Shown: positions 56,336-64,000 of the stretch, one piece after another
Numbering within the stretch: the first letter of the stretch is position 1
How the letters are laid out: the number at the start of each line of letters is the position of its first letter
DNA from: Aralia elata
Lineage: Eukaryota; Streptophyta; Magnoliopsida; Apiales; Araliaceae
Direction: 5' to 3'
DNA length: 64,000 nt
Assembly (NCBI GenBank): GCA_034770075.1
Contig: JAVJAP010000356.1
Coordinates: 124,001 to 188,000 of the forward strand
Made by a program: the position numbers and the translations under genes
The notes under the pieces: model-generated
Seen by the model: the letters and a program-made list of their open reading frames with translations, nothing else
Told to the model about the DNA's origin: nothing
Database searches by the model: none

Positions 56336-58459
56336 TGTCGACGCCGGGTTTTCGCTTTCTAGTCTTTTCCAATTTTTAGCCTTTTGGTTTAGATGATTTT
56401 TGGAAAAGGTCGGCATTGAGGTCGACGGGGTTTTGAAAGATCGTTTTTTATGATGAGCCAATTTAACCAGAGTCGCCAGTTGGTATATTTGAAATGGATG
56501 TACCAACTCATCCGAATTTTCGTTTTTTTGTAAATCGCTGGCTCATATGTGATTCCGAATTAATTGGTCTGCGAATTGAGATTCATAGAGTTCGGGGGCT
56601 TGCTTAAGTGAGGGGAAGGTGTTAGGCACCCCTCGACTTCCGTGAAACACGGTTACCACAATCTTGATGCTTTCCTATCCTTTAATTCATGAAACGTGTG
56701 CGTGTGGCGTGCGCTGTGTGTGTGTGTGTGCCTACATGAATGTTGTGGTGAGTTTGTATGACAGAATCATTTGGATTTTTAGGGAAAATCGTGCTTTGAT
56801 TTGAGAATGCTTCGGAATGTCCTTCGATTTATACGAGAAAGCTTGATTCTTTATAAGAAAGGTTTGATTTTAATTTGTCAAAACAATGAGACTTTCATTA
56901 GGTGTCGTTTTTGTGAAACAAGAGTTTTAAAACCTTCGTCAAAATAGGAATCGAGATCTATACGTTGCTTTCGTAACTCAAACGATGGGCAACTTCTAGA
57001 ATCTCTTTAGCCCTATGCACAAAGAATTTAATAAAACGTTACATATTTATAAAATCATTTTATGTGATATTTTGGGAAACGATTTTTCTTTAGCTTTCTC
57101 GTTAAATGGGAATCGACATTCGTTGTTGGCACTTTCAATTTCTTATCTTCGTGAAGCTAATAACCTAATTTGATTGATTTTATGAAAATCTTCATGGTTT
57201 AATCTTTGAAATCAATTTTTTGTGTCACAAGATTTAATCAAGCATGAACACGCGTCGGGGCTATTCATGGGCATGTAAACCATCAAAATATCCCCGAACG
57301 CCAACAATCACATATTCCACTAATACGGGGCCTTAAACCCGATCCTCGCCTTAGCGTCGTTTTAAGGCCCAATGGTTACATGTTACAAAACGAGCATCTT
57401 GAATCTATCACATACATCAAAACGTCCATCATCGGATTTAGACCACGGGGTCGCATTCCTAGGCTCACACGAGATTAATACATGCCTACAAAATGAATCC
57501 TACATAACTAACCAACCCGGATTTATCTAATATACCATGATATCCGGAAATGACAATCTAAATAAATTACACCCAATGAATCACCTTAAACAAGCTAGAA
57601 ATTTCATCACTTGGATATCCTCGGGTTATTAGGAAGAATTTTATTCCGATGGAACCTTCACTAATAATCCCTAATCCATGATTGTTCAACAATATACATG
57701 AAAACTACATCCCATCTAAGCAAATAAGATGATATGAATTGTTATAACCAAAGGGAATTTTTACCTTGCAAAATGATCTCAAAAGGATGAAGTCTTGGTA
57801 TTTGAATAGTATGAGAAATATATTTGATACAATCAAAATTAAAGGAGTAAAATTTCTTTCTTTTTTTCTCTCTTTTCTTCCTATTTTTGTTGCAAAATCT
57901 ACTATTTTTCTCTCAAATTCCGTGCTGCTGTTGTGCTGAATCCTTCTTCTTCCAAATTTCTTCCAACCTCCTGTATGCTGCCCGAAGCTGGGCTTAAATA
58001 GGCTGGCCAAAGCCAGCCGCAGATCTATCTGCGGCTGGCCGCAGATGGATCTGCGGCTGGCCAGCTGGCGTGCCTCCCATCGCACTCAGCTGGTAGTGCT
58101 GATTTCCTGGTTTCCGTGCTGGCGCACCCACTTGGCCGCAGATCTATCCGCGGCTGGCGGGCTTGACTTTCTCGATTTTCGTGCCACGCCTCGATTTTCG
58201 TGCCGCAACGTCGGTTTTCGCTGACAGGCTCGTATTCTGCAGTCCTGGGGGGAATTTCCGGGAGACGTGCCACCTCATTCGGAAATGCCTGCCTCGGACG
58301 GCTTTATTGTCACGTAAACTTGGGTTGCCCAAAACATTGCGGCGGTGCCGGGCGCTTGCCCTTGTGCCCGCTCCTTTGCTTCCGCAAGCCGGTTCAATTG
58401 ACGATTTCGCCCTCCTGTCATGGTTAGTAGAAGGAAACGCAAAATTTGGGTGTCTACAG
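56336..58459 (-). repeat. 3' LTR of the Tat/Ogre-like element
   Basis: This 2124-bp LTR begins TGTAGACACC (58459) and is proposed to end GGCGTCGACA (56336), giving near-inverted termini TGTAGA/TCGACA. The TATA-like TATTTAA is at 57994-58000 (minus), directly after a hairpin cluster at 58012-58154. A (TG)n stretch lies near 56716-56731. The lower boundary is less certain than the upper one. Confidence 0.65.
58012..58154. repeat. GCCGCAGAT hairpins in the U3 region
   Basis: The inverted repeats are at 58012-58039 (13-bp stem, 2-base loop, perfect), 58038-58057 (9-bp stem) and 58135-58154 (one mismatch). Each has the form GCCGCAGAT-NN-ATCTGCGGC. The first begins 11 bp from the TATA-like box. 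Confidence 0.88.
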
Positions 58460-58679
58460 CTGCCCCTCTTTATCATGTTTATGAAATGATAAATGAAATG
58501 AACAGGATAAAGAATAGACACTCGATGCATGAATGACAGTACATACATGATGCCACACATACAGCTTATGATGCAGCATAAGATGTAATGCATGCGAGAC
58601 ATTCGTAAGAGTGTCAATGTATCAACCCCTTGACCGTGTTTGTTAGTCTTTGGGTTCACTCTTTCAATCTATCGTCTCG
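58460..58679 (-). other. polypurine tract and short 3' untranslated stretch
   Basis: Minus-strand AAAGAGGGGCAGC at 58460-58472 adjoins the LTR. The remainder has no ORF and leads into the minisatellite. Confidence 0.65.
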
Positions 58680-58683
58680 TTCG

Positions 58684-59280
58684 GGGCCGGGTATCGTCGC
58701 CGGTCACCCATCGCGTAACCCCCGGTTATCGTCGCCGGTTGGTTATCTTGTCGGAGCCGATTTTTTGTCGCCGGACATCCATCTCGTGATCGCCGGTTAT
58801 CGTCGCCGGTCTGATCGTCATGTCGGTGGCCGGGTATCGTCGCCCGGTCACCCATCTCGTAACCCCCGGTTATCGTCGCCGGTCGGTTTATCTGTCGGAG
58901 CCGGTTATCGTCGCCGGACATCCATCTCGTGATCGCCGGTTATCGTCGCCGATCGATCGTCATGTCGGGGCCGGGTATCGTCGCCGGTCATCCATCTCGT
59001 AACCCCCGGTTATCGTCGCCGGTTGGTTATCTTGTCGGAGCCGGTTTTCGTCGCCGGACATCCATCTCGTAATCGCCGGTTTATCGTCGCCGGGCGATCG
59101 TCATGTCGGGGCCGGGTATCGTCGCCGGTCACCCATCTCGTAACCCCCGGTTATCGTCGCCGGTCGGTTATCTGGCGGAGCCGGTTATCGTCGCCGGACA
59201 TCCATCTCGTGATCGCCGGTTATCGTCGCCGGTCGATCGTCATTTCGGGGCCGGGTATCGTCGCCGGTCACCCATCGCGT
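58684..59280 (+). repeat. 141-bp minisatellite with 35-bp sub-repeats
   Basis: GCCGGGTATCG recurs at 58686, 58829, 58970, 59111 and 59250 (steps 143, 141, 141, 139). This gives four full units and a partial fifth. Each unit contains four TCGTCGCCGG cores about 35 bp apart, in a fixed order of variants, which is a higher-order structure. Hypervariable 3' untranslated tandem repeats are known in Tat-lineage elements. The apparent Pro/Arg-rich ORFs across it are by-products. Confidence 0.93.
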
Positions 59281-59337
59281 AAACTTTTCACTTCAACACG
59301 TCAAATGGCTTCAAGGGAGCAAGGTGGGGCCCACCAG

Positions 59338-59402
59338 GGCCAGCCGCAGATGGATCTGCGGCCAGCCGCAGATACATCTGCAGCCAAGATCGGGCCTTAT
59401 AA
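59338..59402 (+). promoter_or_regulatory. hairpin pair and TATA-like box ahead of the antisense genes
   Basis: Two inverted repeats of the same GCCGCAGAT type as in the LTR (59343-59362 and 59368-59381) are followed after about 12 bp by CCTTATAACC (TTATAA at 59397-59402) on the + strand. A CT-rich leader follows. The layout copies the U3 hairpin-TATA arrangement at 58012/58000. Confidence 0.55.
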
Positions 59403-59547
59403 CCAACGCGCCTCCTCCAGATCTGTCACTTTCAACTTGCAATCCTCAGAGATTCTCTCGATTTTTCTTGTTCGCAAAGGCTTTTTGTCGATTTTTTCAA
59501 TTTCCCTGCAAAAACTGCTCCGGTTAGGATCGATCTACGCGCTACAG

Positions 59548-60020
59548 GTAACACTTTGACCGGTCACTTTTCAATTTCGTCAATGTTTTGCTATACATTT
59601 GACTATTTGCATGTTTAGACATAAAATGTATGCTCCACAATGTTTATGCAATATACCATCATATATACATGCTATGTATCAACTGTGTGAGTCCTATTTT
59701 ATGTTCATGAGGCGGTCCCACATATTGTTATTCCGTTTTCTGCAAGAAAAATCATGCATTACATGCTGTAATTACACATATGAATGCAATTTAAATCTGT
59801 TTGAGGCTTTGATTGATGGAAAACGCGTTTGGCTTATGCCTGGGATGTCCATTTTACAAACGGAACTCTGCCGATTTTTTTTTTTTTTATTTTTTTATTT
59901 TTTTTTTACCATAACCATGCATCATGTTGCATTAATCATATGATGAGGCTAGAAATTTAGAATGTTCATTACATAATTTTAAAAGGGAACTTACCTTCTT
60001 TCTCGCCCGTTCTATTCCAG
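59548..60020 (+). other. candidate intron in the 5' UTR of antisense gene 1
   Basis: The donor CTACAG|GTAACA at 59548 and the acceptor TTCTATTCCAG ending at 60020 lie just two bases before ATG 60023. The 473-bp interval is T-rich, including long T runs near 59880-59906, as in plant introns. Confidence 0.6.
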
Positions 60021-60328
60021 CTATGGATCGTGATGCGCCCAGTAGCTCCTCCGCCTCTCGGACTTCGGGTGTTCGCCGTCGTAGGGCTGCACCTGCCCCT
60101 ATTCCTCCTCGGACCCGTCAGGCTCGTCGCTTGACGGAGGCTGTCATCCGTCCTGATCATCCGGACGTTGAGGAGGTTGTTCCCCCGGAGGCTGCGGTGG
60201 AGGGGCCGTCTTCCAGCACACCGGCTCCCCCTTCTCATCGCGCCTTATCTGGCGCCTCTGTCCAGATACCCGACCTATTGGGTCGGGATCTCAGCCGTCA
60301 TCCCTCGGCATCCCTTGTTGCGAATGAG

Positions 60329-60410
60329 GTATATTCCATTTTGCTCTGAATTTGCTCTCAATTTCTCAATTTCTGCTCTCTCTGGACTGACCCATTGGTG
60401 ATTTTCACAG
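60329..60410 (+). other. intron 2 of antisense gene 1
   Basis: GAG|GTATATTC at the donor and TTTTCACAG|GTG at the acceptor. It is 82 bp and T-rich, and removal leaves the frame intact (306 coding bases precede it). Confidence 0.75.
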
Positions 60411-61079
60411 GTGCCTGAGTTTACCCAGCCGAGGGGTAACTGGTTCAACATTTATTCCCTCTACGCGGCCTTGCACGATGATTACCGCGCGGAGGTGGTG
60501 GACTCCTGGGGTTTTCGCCACTTCTTCACCATCATTCCCCGCCAGTGCCCCTGGGGCTATATGCGGGCCCTGTCCGAGAGGTGGTTTCATCAGACCCAGT
60601 CCCTTCATCTTCTGGACTGTGAGGTTTGTGCTGACCCCTTGGGATTGGCGGTATATCACGGGGATCGAGTTCACTGGGTCCCGTGTCCCTCTAGATCTCG
60701 ACATCACTCCGGCGGCGGTCCGGGCTTTATTGGGCTTTGCTGCTGAGGACCGGGTCTTTAAGGCCCCGCAGTATTCGTTCTGGTGCCTTGGCTGTTGATG
60801 CAGTTGGGGGTCTCTAACGCGCTGCCTATTCCAGCGGATCAGGGTACCCGGGAGATTCTACTTCCGACGCTTGTTCCTGACGATCATGAGGGGTTGTTTC
60901 CTAGGGAACAACTCCTCCACCATTCATTCATTTCAGCGTCGTGGGAGCGGTCAGAGACGTGGACCGCATCAGTGACTATGACTGGGGGTCATTCACCTTT
61001 GCCTATTTCCCTCCACGGTATGCGCCTACGCTCAGAGGGACAGACCGACGCCTGGCTCGGTTTCTACCACTTTCTGTTG

Positions 61080-61180
61080 GTGAGTCCTCGCCTCTTTTTG
61101 ATTTATTGCCCTTATCCTTATTTCGTTTCTCTTTTCTGCATTTAATAGTTACTCACGCCCTGCCCTGTTTCTGTTCACAG
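61080..61180 (+). other. intron 3 of antisense gene 1
   Basis: TTG|GTGAGTCC at the donor and TTCTGTTCACAG|TTC at the acceptor. It is 101 bp and pyrimidine-rich, and splicing joins YHFLL to FWAYERFP with no base lost. Confidence 0.8.
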
Positions 61181-62008
61181 TTCTGGGCTTATGAGCGTTT
61201 TCCATGCATGAGGCCTGTCACTACCCTTGGCCCGGACACCTATCCCCGGGGTCGACGATGGCATCATAGCACGCTGGAGGAGATCCCGGTATCTGGCAGT
61301 TTCACACACTGTCGCATCCAGCTGGAGCTGATCACGGCTGCGGAGGTCGTCTGGACTCCCTATCTCTCGGAGCATTTGGATGTGGGGTTCACCGATGGAT
61401 ATCCCTCCGGCCCGAAGTTTGCACTTTCCACCCGTCGCCTCACTTTGCAGAGTGTCGGAGGATGGGTTATGTACCTGGGAGAGAGCGCATTCAGATGCGT
61501 CACTGGAGAGATCCGCATCCCGCACTCCCTTTCTTTCACTACTTTCTGGCCGCTGGATTCTCAGCCCTCGGAGATCATGCTCGCCGGGGAGGACGGTCGG
61601 ATGCTTTCCACAGGCCCCAGTACGAGTGAGGCTTTCAGGACTTGGTGGGTACCTCGTACCATCGGTCCCCAGACTCGGGCCACTTTCTTTCTTGGAGACA
61701 TGGTTCCAGGTTCGGTTACGATGACCGATTGGGCTGCCTGTGTTCGGACCCCTACCCATGCTGAGCAGATCGCCACATTGACTCGTCAGGTAGATCAGTT
61801 GTCGCTGTTTATTCGGGGGTTGGGCCGGACCCCGGAGGAGGCTTACACCTACGATCCTGACGGTGCAGGTTATGATGCAGGCCCGAGTTCATCTGATGCC
61901 ACAGCGCATCCCTACATCCCTGATATGAACTTTGGTCCTCCGAGCTCGACGACTCCAGGGGATCAGTTCGAGGATCCTGCTTTCATAGATGATACTGATT
62001 TTATTTAG

Positions 62009-62223
62009 ACCAGGATAGGATAGGGCCCTTTTGTATCGGCACCTGCTTAGATTTCTTTTTCATTTATGCACTATGTACTGAATTCATTTATTTATTTATG
62101 CACAGTTTTCTTTTTCATTTTATGGAATTCACCTGTTTTATTATTAACTGTATGATGCATGCTCTTTTATTTATGGATAGAGAATGACCCCTGTACAGTC
62201 CTTTTGATACTATTTTTCTCCAG
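62009..62223 (+). other. spacer between the two antisense genes
   Basis: AT-rich, with T-runs. It ends TTTTTCTCCAG at 62223 directly before ATG 62224, so it may be a 3' UTR or an intron whose acceptor abuts the second ATG. Confidence 0.4.
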
Positions 62224-63791
62224 ATGTTGTCCTCAGATGCCGTGGTCCGTTTGGATTCCACCCCTCCCACAGGGTTGGTTGGCAGCCTCTTCCGCTGGTT
62301 GGACAATTTACTGCCGGCCGACAGGATTACCGCAGATGGTCTTTTGGGACATTCTTGGTCCTTATTGACCTTTCAGGCGCCAGCGGGCTTCGTGGATGGT
62401 CTTCTGAGCTATTGGGCCCCTGCCCGTCAGGTGTTTAGGTTAGGGACAGTAGAGCTGACCCCCACCCTCGAGGAGTATGCTCGCTTCAACCGGCCTGCCC
62501 CTGGATAGGCCTTGTGCTAGGGTCACAGTTGGTTCCATGCGCCGTCAATTCTTGACTTTCACTGGTTTGCGAAAGGCTGTCCTGCTGCCGGTGATCACAT
62601 CGCACCATATGGTTCCCCTTCAGTTCTTCATTGACCGATTTGGCTCACCTGACGGTTTTCGACTTTTCTTCGGTGATTTTTCCGTGTCCGAGGAGCGCTG
62701 GGGCGCCTTGAGAGTGGATGTCCTGATGGCCTATGTCATCTCAGTTTTGTATTCGCCTGCAGGACCCGATCATTTGGATATGCGGATTGTGGCGGCCGTT
62801 AGAGCCCTTCAGGAGGATCACACCATTCTTCCTATGATATTGGCGGATACCTATATGTCAGCCACATATTGCCAGTCTTTCCGAGGGCAGAGCCTTCAGA
62901 GGGAGCTCGACTTTGCTGTATGTGTGGTTCATGAGTCATCTTAGTCCCATCGGCCACTTCCGCCGCCAAGGGTTTTGCTTCAGTCACAACATAGCCGCGC
63001 AGTTTTCGTTTCGTCCCGTGAGCTGTACTGATGTGGCCTCCTGGATATCCTTTTTGTCTGTCATTGAGGATCCCTTTCACCTATTGGTCTACTCAGGCTA
63101 TTGCTCCTTCATGAGCTTCTTGACTCATGTGCCCGACCTGGATTTCATCCCCATTGCTGGGCTGAGGGGCGTGATGACCTACCATCCCCTGGCGGTTATG
63201 GGGCAGTTTGATCAGACACAGGATTTACACCCTTTCGTGGGCACAGCCGCATACCGATTCCTTATATCATCCTGTACAGAGAGGGATCTATTACAGGTAT
63301 ACGAGCTTTGGGATTGCAGGATCCTTGCCGCATATAGTGAGAGCTGTCACATCCAGACATTTGCTTACGTGCAGTGGTTGCGCGGAGACTTGGATTCGGC
63401 TAGTTTGAGTCAGACTGGGGGCTTTGGTGACTCTGGAGTGATTCTCCCAGAAGATACCACAGACCATCCCATCTCGGCCGATTCTGCCCCGAGTCGGATT
63501 ATTGAGGATTCCCGACTCCGCCTGGCCCTGATTACTACTGAAACTGAGAGGGATGCCGCCCTTGTCGAGAGAGATGAGGCCATTCGTGCCAGAGACGCTG
63601 CCATTGCTGACAGAGACGCCATTGTATTTCAGACCAGGGCAGTTATAGATGCTAATTCTGGGACTGTCAGCCGAGCTACTGCTTTACTGGATCGTATTGA
63701 TATGATGGGGCAGCAGATTGCAGGAGATGCTGATGCTTCCGATCTATCCACCACCCTGTCCATCCTGCTTCAGCTAGTTTCAGATTTGTAG
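62224..63791 (+). pseudogene. antisense accessory gene 2, DUF7745-like (broken)
   Basis: ATG 62224 (MLSSDAVVRLDSTPPTGLVG) leads to LLSYWAPARQVFRLGTVELT, then PTLEEYAR, a signature I associate with the DUF7745-type proteins of plant Tat/Ogre elements. After a one-base shift near 62490 come TGLPLDRPCARVTVGSMRRQ and PMILADTYMSATYC. After a second near 62905 come YVWFMSHLSPIGHF and later VQWLRGDL. The C-terminal 100 residues are a coiled coil (ALITTETERDAALVERDEAI). The stop is TAG at 63789-63791. About 520 residues are recoverable. Function is unknown. It follows gene 1 in the same orientation and may share its transcript. Confidence 0.65.
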
Positions 63792-64000
63792 ATTATTTTA
63801 TTTCCTGCATAGACTATGTTGGTTTCATCAGTTATTGAAAGAGAAATCTTGTAATAAAACGACTTATATATATAGGACATGCATTTGAATTTAGTCATTT
63901 TCCCCCTTTTGTCGTATCATTGCCTTCCATTGGATCATCATTTTATCCAATTGACCATGATTTTGACATTTCGCCTTCTTTCTTTTCTCAAGACTTGATG
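63792..64000 (+). terminator. 3' UTR with poly(A) signal of antisense gene 2
   Basis: AATAAA at 63853-63858, about 62 bp after the stop, lies in a T-rich context that suits plant 3' end formation on the + strand. Nothing else was recognised up to the window end. Confidence 0.5.

Larger units (their letters stand above)
60023..62008 (+). pseudogene. antisense accessory gene 1, plant mobile domain-like, spliced (broken)
   Basis: ATG 60023 (MDRDAPSSSSASRTSGVRRR) starts a Pro/Arg-rich exon ending at 60328. An 82-bp GT-AG intron (60329-60410) joins it in frame to VPEFTQPRGNWFNIY. The region CPWGYMRALSERWFHQTQSL, then TPWDWRYITGIEFTG, then VRDVDRISDYDWGSF resembles the plant mobile domain (aminotransferase-like) found in Tat accessory ORFs. 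A second coding intron (61080-61180, GTGAGT to TTCACAG) joins YHFLL to FWAYERFP. The last exon is open to TAG 62006-62008 and includes a short coiled coil (AEQIATLTRQVDQLSLFIRG). Frameshifts near 60625, 60790, 60950 and 61010 break the middle. Its role in the element is unknown. Confidence 0.7.
56336..64000 (-). mobile_element. 3' part of a large Tat/Ogre-like Ty3/gypsy element
   Basis: The orientation comes from a minus-strand LTR start, TGTAGACACCC at 58459, preceded on that strand by the purine tract AAAGAGGGGCAGC. Inside the LTR the minus strand carries GAGGGGTGCCTAACACCTTCC and TGGCGACTC blocks that I associate with Ogre-like LTR 3' ends. The interior, as far as the window shows, is a minisatellite and two genes on the + strand, antisense to the element, as in other Tat elements. 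Gag-pol would lie beyond 64000 on the minus strand; that is not visible here. Confidence 0.7.

Noticed and set aside
56336..58459. Reading this LTR as + strand, with the GGTGTTAGGCACCCC block as a 5' leader and the following genes as sense ORFs of the element
   Set aside because: The purine tract adjoining TGTAGACACC, the TATA-like box and the antisense layout of the other Tat elements all favour minus orientation. Gag-pol beyond the window would settle it.
58630..59559. Arg/Pro-rich ORFs across the 141-bp minisatellite
   Set aside because: A repeat period near a multiple of three and few stop triplets in GC-rich DNA explain them.
60411..60746. A simple host gene at 60023-63791
   Set aside because: It lies just inside an LTR and polypurine tract, and both proteins resemble accessory ORFs of Tat/Ogre elements. 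Multiple frameshifts also argue against a functioning host gene.

Overview
This window is a block of plant repeat DNA. It consists of nested LTR retrotransposons, with no host protein gene, rRNA or tRNA that I could recognise. A flowering-plant nuclear genome, probably a large-genome eudicot, is indicated by the element types: SIRE-like Ty1/copia with a third ORF, Athila with an env-like ORF, Tat/Ogre-type Ty3/gypsy with antisense accessory genes, and initiator-tRNA-Met and tRNA-Asp-type primer sites.

Left block (1-34040). The window opens in the 3' end of a Tat-type element on the + strand (integrase tail 2-784, antisense spliced gene 956-3299, 3' LTR 3677-4113). A second Tat-type element lies on the minus strand from 34040 to 4795, with LTRs at 33559-34040 and 4795-5292 and near-matching target duplications CTCTA/CTTTA. 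It has been split twice. A fragment of a copia LTR (called LTR-A here) replaces its integrase core (5720-6831). A complete SIRE-like element (called B; 8000-29691, duplication CCGAG) sits in its RT/RNase H. B is itself split inside pol by a degenerate copia element (called A; 12338-21344, duplication GTTAT). The order of insertion is therefore Tat(-), then B, then A.

Middle (34041-38432). About 2.6 kb shows no element I recognise. It is AT-rich, with a 132-bp tandem duplication and a perfect 13-bp hairpin. It is followed by a broken copia element (D) with an LTR, primer site and gag start, cut by another LTR-A copy.

Right block (38433-64000). The LTR-A copy is split by a fairly young Athila element on the minus strand (39004-51543, duplication TATAA, LTRs about 98% alike). 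It is then truncated by an LTR of the type that begins TGTAACGCCC (from 52589). From 56336 to the window end lies the 3' part of a large Tat/Ogre-like element on the minus strand: LTR 56336-58459, polypurine tract, 141-bp minisatellite, and two antisense genes on the + strand. The first has a plant mobile domain-like region and three apparent introns. The second resembles the DUF7745 type and has a poly(A) signal.

Nearly all reading frames are broken by stops, frameshifts or catalytic substitutions. The exceptions are the second half of B pol (open, but with YVDD changed to YVGD) and the Athila env-like ORF. Two signals stand out. First, several families carry their own short GC-rich palindrome, repeated at roughly 32-41 bp spacing in LTRs and ahead of accessory ORFs, in the Ogre-like element right next to TATA-like boxes. 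Second, the accessory genes antisense to Tat elements look like ordinary spliced plant genes with their own promoters.
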